64,000 nucleotides of DNA, from positions 3,718,337-3,782,336 of the forward strand of contig SMSO01000037.1 in the NCBI GenBank assembly GCA_004764695.1, written 5' to 3'. Every line of letters begins with the position of its first letter. Position 1 is the stretch's first letter. The notes under the pieces were generated by a model, which searched no databases, was not told the origin of the DNA, and saw nothing but the letters and a program-made list of their open reading frames with translations. Below are positions 42,933 to 54,221 of the stretch, piece by piece. The position numbers were made by a program, and so were the translations under genes. This DNA comes from Schizochytrium sp. TIO01. Lineage: Eukaryota; Sar; Bigyra; Thraustochytrida; Thraustochytriidae.

Positions 42933-45900
42933 ATGTCTTTTATGCGAACGTCGGCAGCAGGAGACCGGGAGCACCAATGGGTTAAACAAGAGTCTCCTAA
43001 GGAGTACCGATTTATGGCCGAGGATCAACTTGAGTTCAACCTGTTTCACCGTCGCTCACTTCTGCATCTTCAGAGGGTATGGAAAAACGTGAAGGAGCTT
43101 GTTCAGAAGCAAAGCCCTAGGGCTGCTCCGAGAGTATCCCTGAACCCCGAAGACTACTTTTCTGCTGTCGCAGAGAACTGGATTAATACTCATGCCAAAT
43201 TACTTCAAGCAACTGGACTTAGCGTGGAAGATTCACGTCTTGAGGTTTTGTGCTTTATTGGGGTTTTATTCGCCATCGTACACTACAAGGGCGACTACGA
43301 AGAAGCCTTTCAGGAATTGAAAGAGATTTTGAAAGACGAGGAGTGTGAAGATTTCAAGATTGATCGTGAATGGTATTTTGATACTCTAAATCGCATCGCT
43401 TATCGCAAGCGTTCAACAGAAACGCTTGCAGACGATAATTTAGTATTACGGGATGCGCTGGAACCTTCACAACAAATCTGTACAACTCCAGGGCTTTGTC
43501 TGGCGCATCGCGAAGGGTCCGTTACCCTTGGTAGCCATGAAAATATGGCAAAGCAGGCTGATGTTGGCATAGGTAAAGATACTTTTCCTTCACAGCTGGC
43601 ACAGGTGGAGGTTCTTAGTGACAGCGTCATCCACACCATGCTTGGGATTGCATATGTGCCTAGATCAACCCCTAACCTAGAACAGCATGGCAGTCTTGCA
43701 GGCTTAAATCACCTGAATAGTATGCACAGAGGTCTTTTTAAAGGGACTCCTATGAAGGGTACATGGGTGTGCTCCCAGGCCGAACCGTGTGAGAAAAACC
43801 TCGGCCAAGCCTTGGAGGGCATCACGTATCTTTGGAGATGCGATCCTCGAGCCAAATGGAGCCCCTTCATTATTGATAATGCTTGCCATGAATCTTCTTT
43901 ACAATCAGCAGAATCAAATTCGACATTTACTCACAAGGAGGAAATTGATGACGACGTGATTTCAATTGGAGACAGCGACGGTGACGAAGACAATGCTAAT
44001 GGCCAACCACAGGGGAATAGGCACCCAGAAAAGAGTCATGAAATTGCTGAGGACAACTTCCAGGTATCTACGAACCCGGCTTATGGAGGGTGCTTGTATT
44101 CTGCTAATCGACTTTACGACACTTGTGATGCTCCTGAAGGTGCCTCACCGCGTCTGGTCACCTTATTGGTTTATAGCGATGCACACGCTATAGAAGAATT
44201 CAGTAAGACAAGACTACGGTCATATATGGAACTGGGTAACACTAGAGGGCGACAACAACCTCTAGTTAATGTTTTGTGCCTTCGTAGTATGACAGCCTTA
44301 CGAGATTTCGAGAGCACGAAAATTCTCTTCTATCCACGAAAGAATGGTCAGGTGAACACCGAAACAAAATCAGTAGAAGTTGAACTTAATACCAAGGTTA
44401 TTCCTCTGACATGCCTATGTGGTTCTTCTGACTGGCATGTCTTGCGTCGCTTCATGATTACTGGGGTAATGTGTCAAAAACTAGCCGAGCGAGACTTGGA
44501 ACTACAGAGGTTGCTTGTTGAAAGTGCGGTCAATCCACTTGAAGACATGGGTGTGCTTGCTGATGAGTTCATGCAGGATTGGGCCTTTTCTTTATCCAGA
44601 GATACGATGAAGGCACAGTACACTGCACTTAACAACTTGCAAATGTTTTCAACAGTTGCAAAGCAGCCTTGGTGCAAAGATCTATTTCGCGCTGGCTTAC
44701 TCTCAAGCCGATCCCACCCTACCGTTGCTGTTTCATCCATCTTCGTTGGTAGTTTCGATCTACCTACATTAGGAACTGTAGTCAATTGCCCATGTGAAGT
44801 CCAGGTTCTGCGCTCGGCAGAACACGCAAAACGAATTTGTGAGAAATATGGAAACTACTTCTCTGTAGAACTTGATTCTGAAGCCTGGTGGGAAGCTGTT
44901 CCCCGAGCTAGTCGAGCTCAGATTCTTGCGCTTGCTGCAGTTTTTGATCATGATCATGTGATCCTTGTCATGGAGACTCAAGACACTACGATTGGATATG
45001 CGTGTATTGTTCAAATTCCGGAGAAAGTAAGGAGTCGCTTTCTTGCTACTTGCAAAAAGTTTGATCGGTACGTGTCTTGGGCGCATGATGGCCTTTACAA
45101 CTCGACCTCAGGATCTTGCCAAATTCCCCGGAACTTATTTACTGCAAAGCAATCCAGTATTTTATCTTCCAATGTGATATTTTGGCGAGGTCTTATGAGA
45201 AGTGTCATCCAAAAAGGTCCACATGAGCCTGTAGGAAGTTTTAGCACCATGGCAGATGAAATTTACGGAAAGATTCACGAACAACAAAAACCAAGCCTTT
45301 GGGAGTTGACAGAGACGACAACTCGCCCATTAGATCTAATCGGCGAAATACCGGGACCATCTAAACCATTTCCAGTCCCGAGAGCCTTTGAACAGAATAT
45401 TGCAGATCTGTTTGTTCACACCGGACCTAATGCTACTTTGGAATCACTTTTTTATATTTTGGAGAATTCATTCCAGTTCCATCGAGTTGGTAAATTCATG
45501 ACTTCTCAAAATTTGTCCTCAGAACCGGCAGCCTTTTCAGAAAGCAATGTTGATGATAAAGTTGTTGATGAGGCAAGTACTTTCTTTTCTCACCGCGGCT
45601 CGGACTTTGAAGCATTCTTTGAGCAAACTTGGCGAGGTATCTTTGTTCAAGCAGCAATGCGTATCATCGAGAATTGTAAAAAGATGAGTCAGAACCTTGT
45701 TTCAGTTGAAACTAGCACGTTTGACTTGCAAACACAGAACTTACAAAGGAGAAGTATGGAAACAGATAATTCTGAGTTGAGCACAAAAATAAATGCTAAT
45801 TCTTCGAATTCGCGTATTCCTGTTCCAAAGCCTGTAGATCTGAAGCAAAGCAGTATTTCAGAGAATTCATATGAATCCTGTCAGCTGGGGATGAGTCATC

Positions 45901-48413
45901 AGGCCGGCGAGGCCGAATCTGTCAACCTTTGCATTCCAGCCCCCACCGAAAGTAATGACGAAGTTGATCTACCTTCCGCTTCCATTCCTATAGAAAGGCC
46001 CTCGTCAGCAGGGAACCAAGTACAACGAGTCGTTGAATCGAATGAAACATTAACAGAAAAGTCACAGACCGAAAGACTACCTAAGAACTCTGCTGACGAG
46101 AAGGGGTCATTGCATTTGAAGAAGCAAACTCTTCGACCAGCTAAGTTAGAACCTAGGGCGCCCTTGCAGGACGGGGGAAGCAATCCAGCCGGTACCAGCC
46201 CAAGCCCGAGTATTGTCGTCAAAAGCGCAAATTCGATGTCCATGGAGATTCCGTTCCATACCAAAACATCGGTGGGTAGCAAAACAGGCGACCGTGAACT
46301 CATAGTCAGATCTTCCAAGGCTCGAGAAGACGATCAATTTGTTCTGGTTCAAGGACAACATTCGCCTGAAGAGACCAGGGCACGCTTTAATCTACCAAAC
46401 ATGCGCGTGCAGCGCCTTAATAAAGATAGTGATCACCTGGCGTTGCTTTGTAAGTCAGATTTAGGTTTAGCGGAACCCGTTAAATGTACTATTTGTGACA
46501 GATCTTGCACAACTGCATGTAAAATTTGTTCGGTTCCTTTGCATGACAGTGCAGAATGCTTTTCTTATTTTCATTCGGCTCATGTTATCAGTCATCAGCC
46601 TTGTAAAAATACAGCGAAATCAAATAACCTGCCTACCACGGTGCTCTGCAAAGACCCTGCGCAGACAAATAGTAAGAACGAGGAGCTTTCACTCGCAAAG
46701 CCTCTATGTAAACGAACGTCAGAGCCACCTTCATCGCTTTTAAATAACAGTACTGGTGTCCAAGTCAGCCCAATTGCTAGAATTGCGAAAAGCTCTTCTG
46801 GAGGTCAACATGGTTCCAATACTAACAATGATGTCAACAAGAAAATAGACTATGGAAGTTGCCAAGGTGGCATTAAACCAAAAGATACGAAAGCACAGTC
46901 AAACACACTTGCCAAGTCGGTTCGCTTCGAGCTATGCAAGCTTTCTGATGATGAGAGTGATATTGAGTGTGACCTGAAGGAGCTCGGTATCGCTGGGAGT
47001 AATGAAGGTGAGCAAGTGAGTGTCTTAGATGATCCTCCTGTTGCTGTACCAGCTGCAAGACACGATGCAGAAAAGTTAAAAGTGACATATACTAGTTCAG
47101 GTCATCAAAGTATCTCTAGTCAAACTTCGCTCGCAGTAATTTCCGATTCAAGGCAAAAGTCCCAGTCTGATGCTCAACAGCAAAGCCCAAAGCAAAACAC
47201 TGGTGTCGAGAATGTCAAGATTGGCTCGATCAGCGGATCCATAGACGTCGCTGTGAAGCACACTAAACACGTTCCTTCGATCGAAGGATGCGCGAGTTTT
47301 TCCTACGAATGTGGAGAAGCTTTTCACGGGTCAACTCTCTCTCATACAGATGCTACGGTTCGCCATGGAAATACTTCAGCAGACGTCAAGGAAAAATCAT
47401 CCAGTACTGGAGCCAGCAATTACACTAAGGTTTCTGGTAACAATGAAAATACTTCAGCAGACATCAAGGAAAAATCATCCAGTACTGGAGCCAACAATCA
47501 CACAGAGGTTTCTGGTGACAATGAAAATACTTCAGCAGACATCAAGGAAAAATCATCCAGTACTGGAGCCAACAATCACACAGAGGTTTCTGGTGACAAT
47601 GAAAATGCTTCAGCAGACATCAAGAAAAAATCATCCAGTACTGGAGCCAACAATCACACGGAGGTTTTGGGCCACCATGAAAACATTTCGGTAGACGGAA
47701 AGAAGACTTTGGTCAACAGCCTTTCGCAAAATCTGAGGAAATACCCCAAAGTTGTTCAAGACGTTGAATCTGCGGAGGATCGTGAGCGCCGGGATAAAAC
47801 GGTTCGACAAGTGGAAAAAAAAATTAAGCGACGCTTAAAGAAGAAACCGCTAGATATAACAGGCGCACTTCTTGAATCATATTTAATGTTGAAGAAAACC
47901 TCTGATAGACAGGACCGACTTCCAAACTGTTTAAGGTTTTTCAACCATAAGGTTGGTCGCGAACTCCGTACCTTCACAGACAATTGCCACAGTGCAGCTG
48001 CAATTGGTGCTGCTCGTAATAATTCGACGCTTTCTCAGGAATGCCTCTTGTGTGGAAGACAAACGAAAGTTTGGTGTAAAGGCTGCCGTGTGCCGTTACA
48101 CACCAGCAACAAAGAGACAGGCGAGCGGTCATGCTTTGAGATTTTTCATATGGACAAGAAGCTGGAATCAAGAACGGCAATGACGCGTAAACTAGATAGA
48201 GTGCCATCTTCTTCTTCATCCTCTTGTAAGCTTTCTCCCAAACCTCCAGTAAGCTCTAGCAATGTACTATCAGTGTCAGCATCGTCCTCATCTTTTCCTA
48301 CTTATGAAAAACGTGGGGAAAAGCGTAGTCCAAAGAGTAGTCCAAAGAGTAGCTCCGACACGTCAGATCCCAGGAAGCGCCCCAAAGTGTCTGATCACAA
48401 ACCAATATCATAA
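42933..48413 (+). CDS. Large protein with SUMO-interacting motif and two PiggyBac-like zinc ribbons, function unknown
   Basis: One exon gives 1826 residues. The N-terminal 170 residues are helical. At 342-345 the acidic-flanked DDDVISIGDSDGDED is a textbook SUMO-interacting motif. Residues about 400-900 form a globular region I do not recognise (CLCGSSDWHVLRRFMITG, LRSAEHAKRICEKYGN). A long polar, Ser/Thr-rich part follows. A cysteine/histidine module at about 1183-1225 (CTICDRSCTTACKICSVPLH, then CF-YFH) returns at 1704-1745 (CLLCGRQTKVWCKGCRVPLH, then CFEIFH). The pattern C-x2-C, C-x2-C, PL(C/H), CF-x2-(Y/F)H is that of the C-terminal zinc ribbon of PiggyBac transposases. Between them are four tandem 26-residue repeats (1479-1582). 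I see no PiggyBac catalytic domain with its Asp residues. The SIM and DNA-binding-type ribbons suggest a nuclear or chromatin role, by inference. Confidence 0.85.
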   Translation: MSFMRTSAAGDREHQWVKQESPKEYRFMAEDQLEFNLFHRRSLLHLQRVWKNVKELVQKQSPRAAPRVSLNPEDYFSAVAENWINTHAKLLQATGLSVEDSRLEVLCFIGVLFAIVHYKGDYEEAFQELKEILKDEECEDFKIDREWYFDTLNRIAYRKRSTETLADDNLVLRDALEPSQQICTTPGLCLAHREGSVTLGSHENMAKQADVGIGKDTFPSQLAQVEVLSDSVIHTMLGIAYVPRSTPNLEQHGSLAGLNHLNSMHRGLFKGTPMKGTWVCSQAEPCEKNLGQALEGITYLWRCDPRAKWSPFIIDNACHESSLQSAESNSTFTHKEEIDDDVISIGDSDGDEDNANGQPQGNRHPEKSHEIAEDNFQVSTNPAYGGCLYSANRLYDTCDAPEGASPRLVTLLVYSDAHAIEEFSKTRLRSYMELGNTRGRQQPLVNVLCLRSMTALRDFESTKILFYPRKNGQVNTETKSVEVELNTKVIPLTCLCGSSDWHVLRRFMITGVMCQKLAERDLELQRLLVESAVNPLEDMGVLADEFMQDWAFSLSRDTMKAQYTALNNLQMFSTVAKQPWCKDLFRAGLLSSRSHPTVAVSSIFVGSFDLPTLGTVVNCPCEVQVLRSAEHAKRICEKYGNYFSVELDSEAWWEAVPRASRAQILALAAVFDHDHVILVMETQDTTIGYACIVQIPEKVRSRFLATCKKFDRYVSWAHDGLYNSTSGSCQIPRNLFTAKQSSILSSNVIFWRGLMRSVIQKGPHEPVGSFSTMADEIYGKIHEQQKPSLWELTETTTRPLDLIGEIPGPSKPFPVPRAFEQNIADLFVHTGPNATLESLFYILENSFQFHRVGKFMTSQNLSSEPAAFSESNVDDKVVDEASTFFSHRGSDFEAFFEQTWRGIFVQAAMRIIENCKKMSQNLVSVETSTFDLQTQNLQRRSMETDNSELSTKINANSSNSRIPVPKPVDLKQSSISENSYESCQLGMSHQAGEAESVNLCIPAPTESNDEVDLPSASIPIERPSSAGNQVQRVVESNETLTEKSQTERLPKNSADEKGSLHLKKQTLRPAKLEPRAPLQDGGSNPAGTSPSPSIVVKSANSMSMEIPFHTKTSVGSKTGDRELIVRSSKAREDDQFVLVQGQHSPEETRARFNLPNMRVQRLNKDSDHLALLCKSDLGLAEPVKCTICDRSCTTACKICSVPLHDSAECFSYFHSAHVISHQPCKNTAKSNNLPTTVLCKDPAQTNSKNEELSLAKPLCKRTSEPPSSLLNNSTGVQVSPIARIAKSSSGGQHGSNTNNDVNKKIDYGSCQGGIKPKDTKAQSNTLAKSVRFELCKLSDDESDIECDLKELGIAGSNEGEQVSVLDDPPVAVPAARHDAEKLKVTYTSSGHQSISSQTSLAVISDSRQKSQSDAQQQSPKQNTGVENVKIGSISGSIDVAVKHTKHVPSIEGCASFSYECGEAFHGSTLSHTDATVRHGNTSADVKEKSSSTGASNYTKVSGNNENTSADIKEKSSSTGANNHTEVSGDNENTSADIKEKSSSTGANNHTEVSGDNENASADIKKKSSSTGANNHTEVLGHHENISVDGKKTLVNSLSQNLRKYPKVVQDVESAEDRERRDKTVRQVEKKIKRRLKKKPLDITGALLESYLMLKKTSDRQDRLPNCLRFFNHKVGRELRTFTDNCHSAAAIGAARNNSTLSQECLLCGRQTKVWCKGCRVPLHTSNKETGERSCFEIFHMDKKLESRTAMTRKLDRVPSSSSSSCKLSPKPPVSSSNVLSVSASSSSFPTYEKRGEKRSPKSSPKSSSDTSDPRKRPKVSDHKPIS
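47367..47678 (+). repeat. Four in-frame 78-base tandem repeats
   Basis: Each unit encodes a variant of ENTSADIKEKSSSTGANNHT plus six residues (EVSGDN). Copies two and three are nearly identical, and copies one and four are more diverged, so the array has expanded recently from the middle. A partial fifth unit (ENISVDGKK) follows. Unit length is a multiple of three, so copy-number change would not disturb the frame. Confidence 0.95.
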
Positions 48414-50540
48414 CTGCATCATTCCATCTCAAGTTTGAACTGTCTCATATGCTTTAAATACTAACATTACACGAATACATTACAAAGAATGCCTTGCTGC
48501 TTCACCGCAGCTCAATGAGTATACTATGTGTGCTTTTGTTTATCAAACAATATGTCCAGAGAAGCAATTTCTTTTCTTATGAAGATAGCAAATTTTTCGA
48601 ACATAAGTAACTGTTTTTCTATCCCACGAAAAGACATAATTTGTGAAACTCAAGACTTTAAAACGCACCAACTCTCTGTTGTATCAGGTAAAAATCTTTC
48701 CCACGGCATACAATTCACAATAAGTATCGAATCTCTGCCTCTTTAAAAATTGAAGACCTCCAGTAAGTCCTACAATTTATTTAGCGTGAAAGTTAATGTT
48801 AAGATCTGTAACTCATGTTCAACTAAATATCTATTTCCATTGAATCCTCATATTAGATTGGCTAGGTGCACGAGATTCTTAGAAAGTGACTGGAGGTCCT
48901 GCACTTTCAACTTGATCCGGTAAACGTGACAAAGTTAAAAGTCGGCTCGGCTCTCAAACTATATTCTCTCTGGGTAGTGGACCTAGCATGTTATATTTAA
49001 GTCGTAAGCTTTCTCTTGAATAGCTGCCTAGTTTATACTGATTGCATTCTCATGAATCACGAGTTTGGCATTTTAAAACAAAACTTATCAAATCGCAACA
49101 AAGGAGCTAATACCACAAGTATCATAAAAGTAACATTTTCTGCTAAGTTTCGACTGCTAACTAATATCGTACTAGCTAAGTATAATCATTCAATCGCATT
49201 CGCTACCTGAAGCTTAGATTTACTCTATAAATAGTACTCTACTAAGAGTATACAACTGAGAAGCAATGATTATCATCTTTTGGTCAGCAATACCCTATTG
49301 TCCTTGGGTTGTGAACAAAGGGCGCACATCATAGAGTGGTGCATAAATTGATTCTATGCTAGGTTTATTAGCTATAATAGAATTTCCAGCTATTATGATG
49401 AGATGTCGCTTCGTTTGCCTCAAAAGATTTGCAGAATAATCTTGTCGGCAGATTTGGCTATGAGATTGATGAGGCATTGTCCGCATCTTTAAAGCTTGTG
49501 GCCAAAGTAGATGTGGATAATCCTATAACAAAGCAGCGCAATATGATTGATCAACGTGAATTATAATTCCGTACCGTGCGATCTGAGCATTCTTCAAGCC
49601 TGTGCAGACCTTATGATGCTACTACCGTATGGGTTATATTTTCACACAAATGATCAGACAATTCTACTATACAGATGGCAACCTTCAAGCTCATCTCATT
49701 CCTTTAAAGTAAACTCCTGGTACTTCATTTACCAGAGCCTGGCTGGTTGGATGGTCAGTGGAGTAGCGCTTAGAGTGCCTATAGTGAGACAGGAAAGTTT
49801 TTTTCTTCTTTTTTTAAAGATATCTTCGCGGCGTTCTCTTGAGAACGTTAAAGATACGTGACTTTGAGGCCACACAATTTGGCTCAGCAGAACCCGGAAA
49901 TTAAGTGTACTCCTTTCGGCTACCCACAATTACTCCATGCAGACCGAGGATCCCGCAAGTGCCAGCACGTGCGTGGACAGACCGCACATTTGTTTTTGCA
50001 TAAAACTTCCGCGTCAAGTATGAGGGAACCTCTAGTTGCTAATCACAGATCAACTGATAGACCAACAGGCAAGGGGGGAGACGAGCAGACAACCAGGCAA
50101 CCAGACAACTTGAACTAACCGAACGTGCCGCCAGCTTGATCTATCACACTAAAGATACCGAAGGTATGGCTTTTAAAAGGAGGAGGAGCAATAGTTATTA
50201 GAGTTCATAGGCTCTTTGCAGCAGCTCAAAGCCCTGTGGAGTGAGGCAAATCGGTTCCAAGGATCGCGGTTTCATAGCAGCATGAAGTTAAGCTCAAGTG
50301 CTGAGTTTTCTGTTCCTTCGAGTCAAAGCTGAAGTTCAAAATTTCCTTCCTAAACAATCATGGTAGGAACCAAGCTAGTAGTAGTCTACGCACGTGAAAG
50401 TTAGTTTGAGAGAGAATGAAAGCCTTCAGATTATCCTCGTGAGGCCAGCAGGATCCGCTCGCGTATTTAATTGATTCACTATCACGTCACGCCCAAGTCA
50501 GCACCCCACAAGAATTACAAGGCCTGCTACAAGGCCCTGC

Positions 50541-50571
50541 CTAGCTAGCTAGCCAGCTAGCTTCGCTACCT
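50541..50571. repeat. CTAG-word block
   Basis: CCTAGCTAGCTAGCCAGCTA continues as GCTTCGCTACCTACTTACG. Self-complementary CTAG and GCTAGC words could form hairpins. Confidence 0.7.
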
Positions 50572-52614
50572 ACTTACGCGCTACGGACACGCAATTCTAC
50601 AGCGCTGATACCTTGCCTTGAAAAGATTGCTGCCGTAGAATCAGCACGTGCAAGCAACCCGGAGGTCTATTCCTGGCGTTCCCCAATCCATCGCTCGCTC
50701 GATTCTTCAATGTTCTTTAATTATAAACAAATAACTACTACCTACCTACCCACCTACAGTGCAGCTAGTAGTTAGGGTTTGTTAGGTGATAGTAGGTAGG
50801 GGGTGAAAGAAAGTGGTTAGGGGTTCTTAGTGTTCACTAGGACTCTCTCTCCCCCTTTCAGGCCGCTCGTTGAACTTTTTACAGTGCAAGTTTGGCAAGT
50901 GCCGCAAAATTCCGTAATTTGCGGTGTCTGGCGGTTCGGGCACGGCGGTTTAAAGGGCTGTGAGGGACCTCTGCAGGGAGTATTTGAGGAGCGTTTGCGG
51001 CTTTGGAGTTGCGTGTTAGTTATTCTTCCGGCATCATCAGCGAGCACCTTGAAGTCACCGTCTCCAGAGGCGAGTTTTCTTTTCACGTGCCACGGCCTTC
51101 TTTCACCTACAGCTATCTCTCTCTCTCAGATAGCAGTTGACTAAGTAGAACTCTAAGAGGAGACGAGTCGACCCTCCATCTTGGCCTGCTCACGCACCTT
51201 TTCCATTCAAGCTTCTGTCAGCCGCGTAAGTCACGGCGATCTCCGCTTCAGGTCTGCAAAGGCTGACTCAGGACAGAAGTATAGGTTTCTTACAGGCAGG
51301 CCCTGTCCTGCTTCGCTGGCAGACACTCTCGTGAGGTAGTCAGGCAATGACAACTTAGGATCTTTCAGCACCTTGGGACTACAGAAATCACTTCGCTGGC
51401 CAGGGTCTAGCACCTTCTACCTAGTTACCCACCTGCATAGGCTGATACTAACGCCGGCTAGGTAATTAGCAGAGCTCTGCTGACGCCGCCATAGTCTTGA
51501 TAGTTAAACTCTCAGAGGTACTGAGTTCCAATCTTTTTTTAATTGATTTAATTAGAAAGAACTTGGGTAAAAAACTCGAGTCTAAGCAATTGCTCGATAC
51601 GTTGATAGTAACAGCTGGTAGCAACAAAGATACTACCTTATATTCCTTATAGGTAGGTAGGGTACCTCCTGCTGCTATGAAAGAAGGGCGAGCGAGCAAA
51701 GTCTAAAGTTGTGTAGGAAATAAGGCCTCTCTGCTACAAGTCAGTGCGCGGATTCATTCTGGCCTGGCTTGTTCGTAGCAGACAGAAAGCACCTAAAATC
51801 TTGGGATCGGCTACATAGCCGCTGGCCGAGGTTCCACTGGATCGAGCACCTCGCCGGCCCGGAGTTGTGCTAAGTTCTTCTAATTCAATAAGCGATTATT
51901 TTGGCCTGACTTTTCACACAATTGCTAACAGATTTTGACTTATTACTACTACCTCTGACCACCTGGCGAGCGTATAGGTTCTGCGAAGAGCTCGGGGAGT
52001 AGTAGCTTGACATACGAGTTCTGCGACTAATATGAGGCATTGGAGTGCTCGAATAAATGTGACAAATCGTAGGCCGCCCACCACTCACTCTAGGATCGTC
52101 GTGATTATCACTGATCACTGATCCCAGGACCTCTATTCTTGTCCTTCTAGCAGATTATACTATATTACAATTGCCTTTACGCTGTGCCATCGCTAGATTG
52201 CAAGATGGCTTCTTTGGTTCAAGTAAGTTTGCTTTTGACTGCGACTGCCGTGAAGATAGGCAGCTAAGAAGCTAGCTAGGTGCCCGCTAGTTGGCAACTT
52301 GGTTTTTCGACAGTTTTCGTGTCGACTTGAATGCCCAATTTTTGGGTCGATGATGCATCGCTGTCGATCTGAAATGCGGCGGTCTTACCGTTTATTCCAC
52401 TCGTAAGCAAACTTCTGCCTGCCACTGCGTCATTCGCAAGTTGTTGACGTGTTTCCACCATCGTGATCACAATTATGCCATTCGGGCAGGAGCCTTGGGC
52501 GGTTTAAAGGAGCACGTTTTCTTTGCTCAGTTTTGGAGGGAGTGCGCATGTTTGCCATGGTTGTAGAAACCGCTGATCACTTCAAGTTGCTATCTTAACT
52601 GGTAAGCGAAGCAA

Positions 52615-52615
52615 G

Positions 52616-52649
<34 letters not shown>

Positions 52650-52651
52650 AA
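52615..52651. repeat. (TTAC)n microsatellite
   Basis: About nine CTTA units, nearly perfect. Confidence 0.93.
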
Positions 52652-54204
52652 CATGGGCCGAGTCGTTTGCCAACACCGCCGAAATCCTTTCAGGCGAGAT
52701 GCGCCACAGCAGCTCCCGCACCTGCTACAAGTTCTATGTCATTGCTTGTCAAGTTCGTAGTTCCCCGTCGCATGCCATTTTTCACTCATGTGAGGCAGAT
52801 CGATGGCTTCAGAATATTTGGACCGTCATGAAGCCAAAGTGCCACGACTACTACTGGTAATACTACGCAGGTAGTTTCCCTTGCTATAACTTCTTGAAGC
52901 TTGCTCTTACTAAGTTGTTAGAGGTACTGGGTTTAACTAAAATCTCAAGCCAGAAGGATCACTCACTACTGGAAAGCTCAACTGGGAAGTCCTAATAGTA
53001 GTACAAGTTGCTTAGCAGGTTGCAGAATGACCTAAGGTACCACTGTGATAGTCTCTCGTTTATTATGCAGCTAGGGAGGTATTAGAAACTTTTGGGTTGA
53101 TTTCGGTGGAAAAGGCGCTTATCACTGTGCTGCAAATTTTACGTTGTCTGAAGAATTCCAGCTCCCATCTATGGTCGCCACTGAAAGCTGATTTGTTAAA
53201 ACTGCAACTACAGCCATCAATTTGTTTGCTCATTAGTAGTACTAGTATTGTATCAATTGCGTGAGCGTTCTTGGCGACTGCTTGGTCTCGAAGCAACCTC
53301 CGTCCTGCTAATTAATTTATAAAAATATATCTTTGATCTTATCTCTAGAGAAATATCAAGTCACAAACTCTCTTGACACTGATAGTTATAGGCTCTACAA
53401 GAAAGAAATAACGCAACTTGAAACAAGAATCATAGCACCGAGTAAAATAAATACATTTAAGTAGTAAAATCCTTGGGTTGGTATGCGGCCGGGATGCTTA
53501 CATAGAATTAATCACGAGAGTGCATGTATGCAACAATGGAGATGAGTACCTAAGATCTATATATGAGTATGTAGTCTCGTATCTACTATGTATTAGACGT
53601 TGAAATGTTAGGTAGGCTGAGGACGAAGGTGGAGTTGGAAACTAGCGTTGAAACCTGCGTGGCGAACGAATGAAACCGAGTCGAGCTGCTTCTGCTTTCG
53701 TCGGTTCGAGAAGTTAGACTTGCTTCGAGCTGGCAGCAACAACGTGAGAAACTGCCAAATCGAGCCCTCCTTATCTTGCAAAACTGCCCCCTTGAAGTCG
53801 AGAACCTGCGTGTGCACGTGCTTTCCTGCGCTCACTCTTAGCTCCAAATTGGCAGAAGCGCTCGCACGGAGACACAGAGGGAGCAGAGGAAGGTATAGGT
53901 GCTCAGCGCGCTGTGGGGGTTTCTGCCTCACAAATATTTCGCTAGCCAAGCAAAGCAGACGCACCTCATGGGTCCCCCCCGTGGGTGCAGAGGATTGGCC
54001 ACGAACGCTTGCAGCCTCTCCACTGAGCTCTCTGCACTGCAGGCAAGGTTGTCCTCTGACTTCCACTGGGAAAAGTTCGAGAGTATGGCAGAAAGTTGAT
54101 GAGAGGGGTGTTGCAGAGTAATTCCAGCAGCGGACTCCGGCACCTCCAGAAGTCAATGTCTCTTCCGCACGTGCACGGGTACGACCAAAGCATCTCTGCT
54201 GCGC

Positions 54205-54221
54205 TAGCTAGCTAGCTAGAA
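54205..54221. repeat. CTAG tandem tract
   Basis: Four GCTA units in a row form a fully self-complementary tract. A looser relative lies at 54713-54740. Confidence 0.8.

Noticed and set aside
49850..49950. Stretch with GGAAATTAAG resembling part of 5S rRNA
   Set aside because: Only the short middle element resembles 5S rRNA. The flanking helices and the conserved 5' and 3' ends cannot be paired, so it is probably chance.
53608..54156. Overlapping frames of 157 and 182 codons on both strands
   Set aside because: Both strands are open over the same stretch, the minus frame lacks an ATG at its start, and neither shows a motif. I could not support either as a gene.
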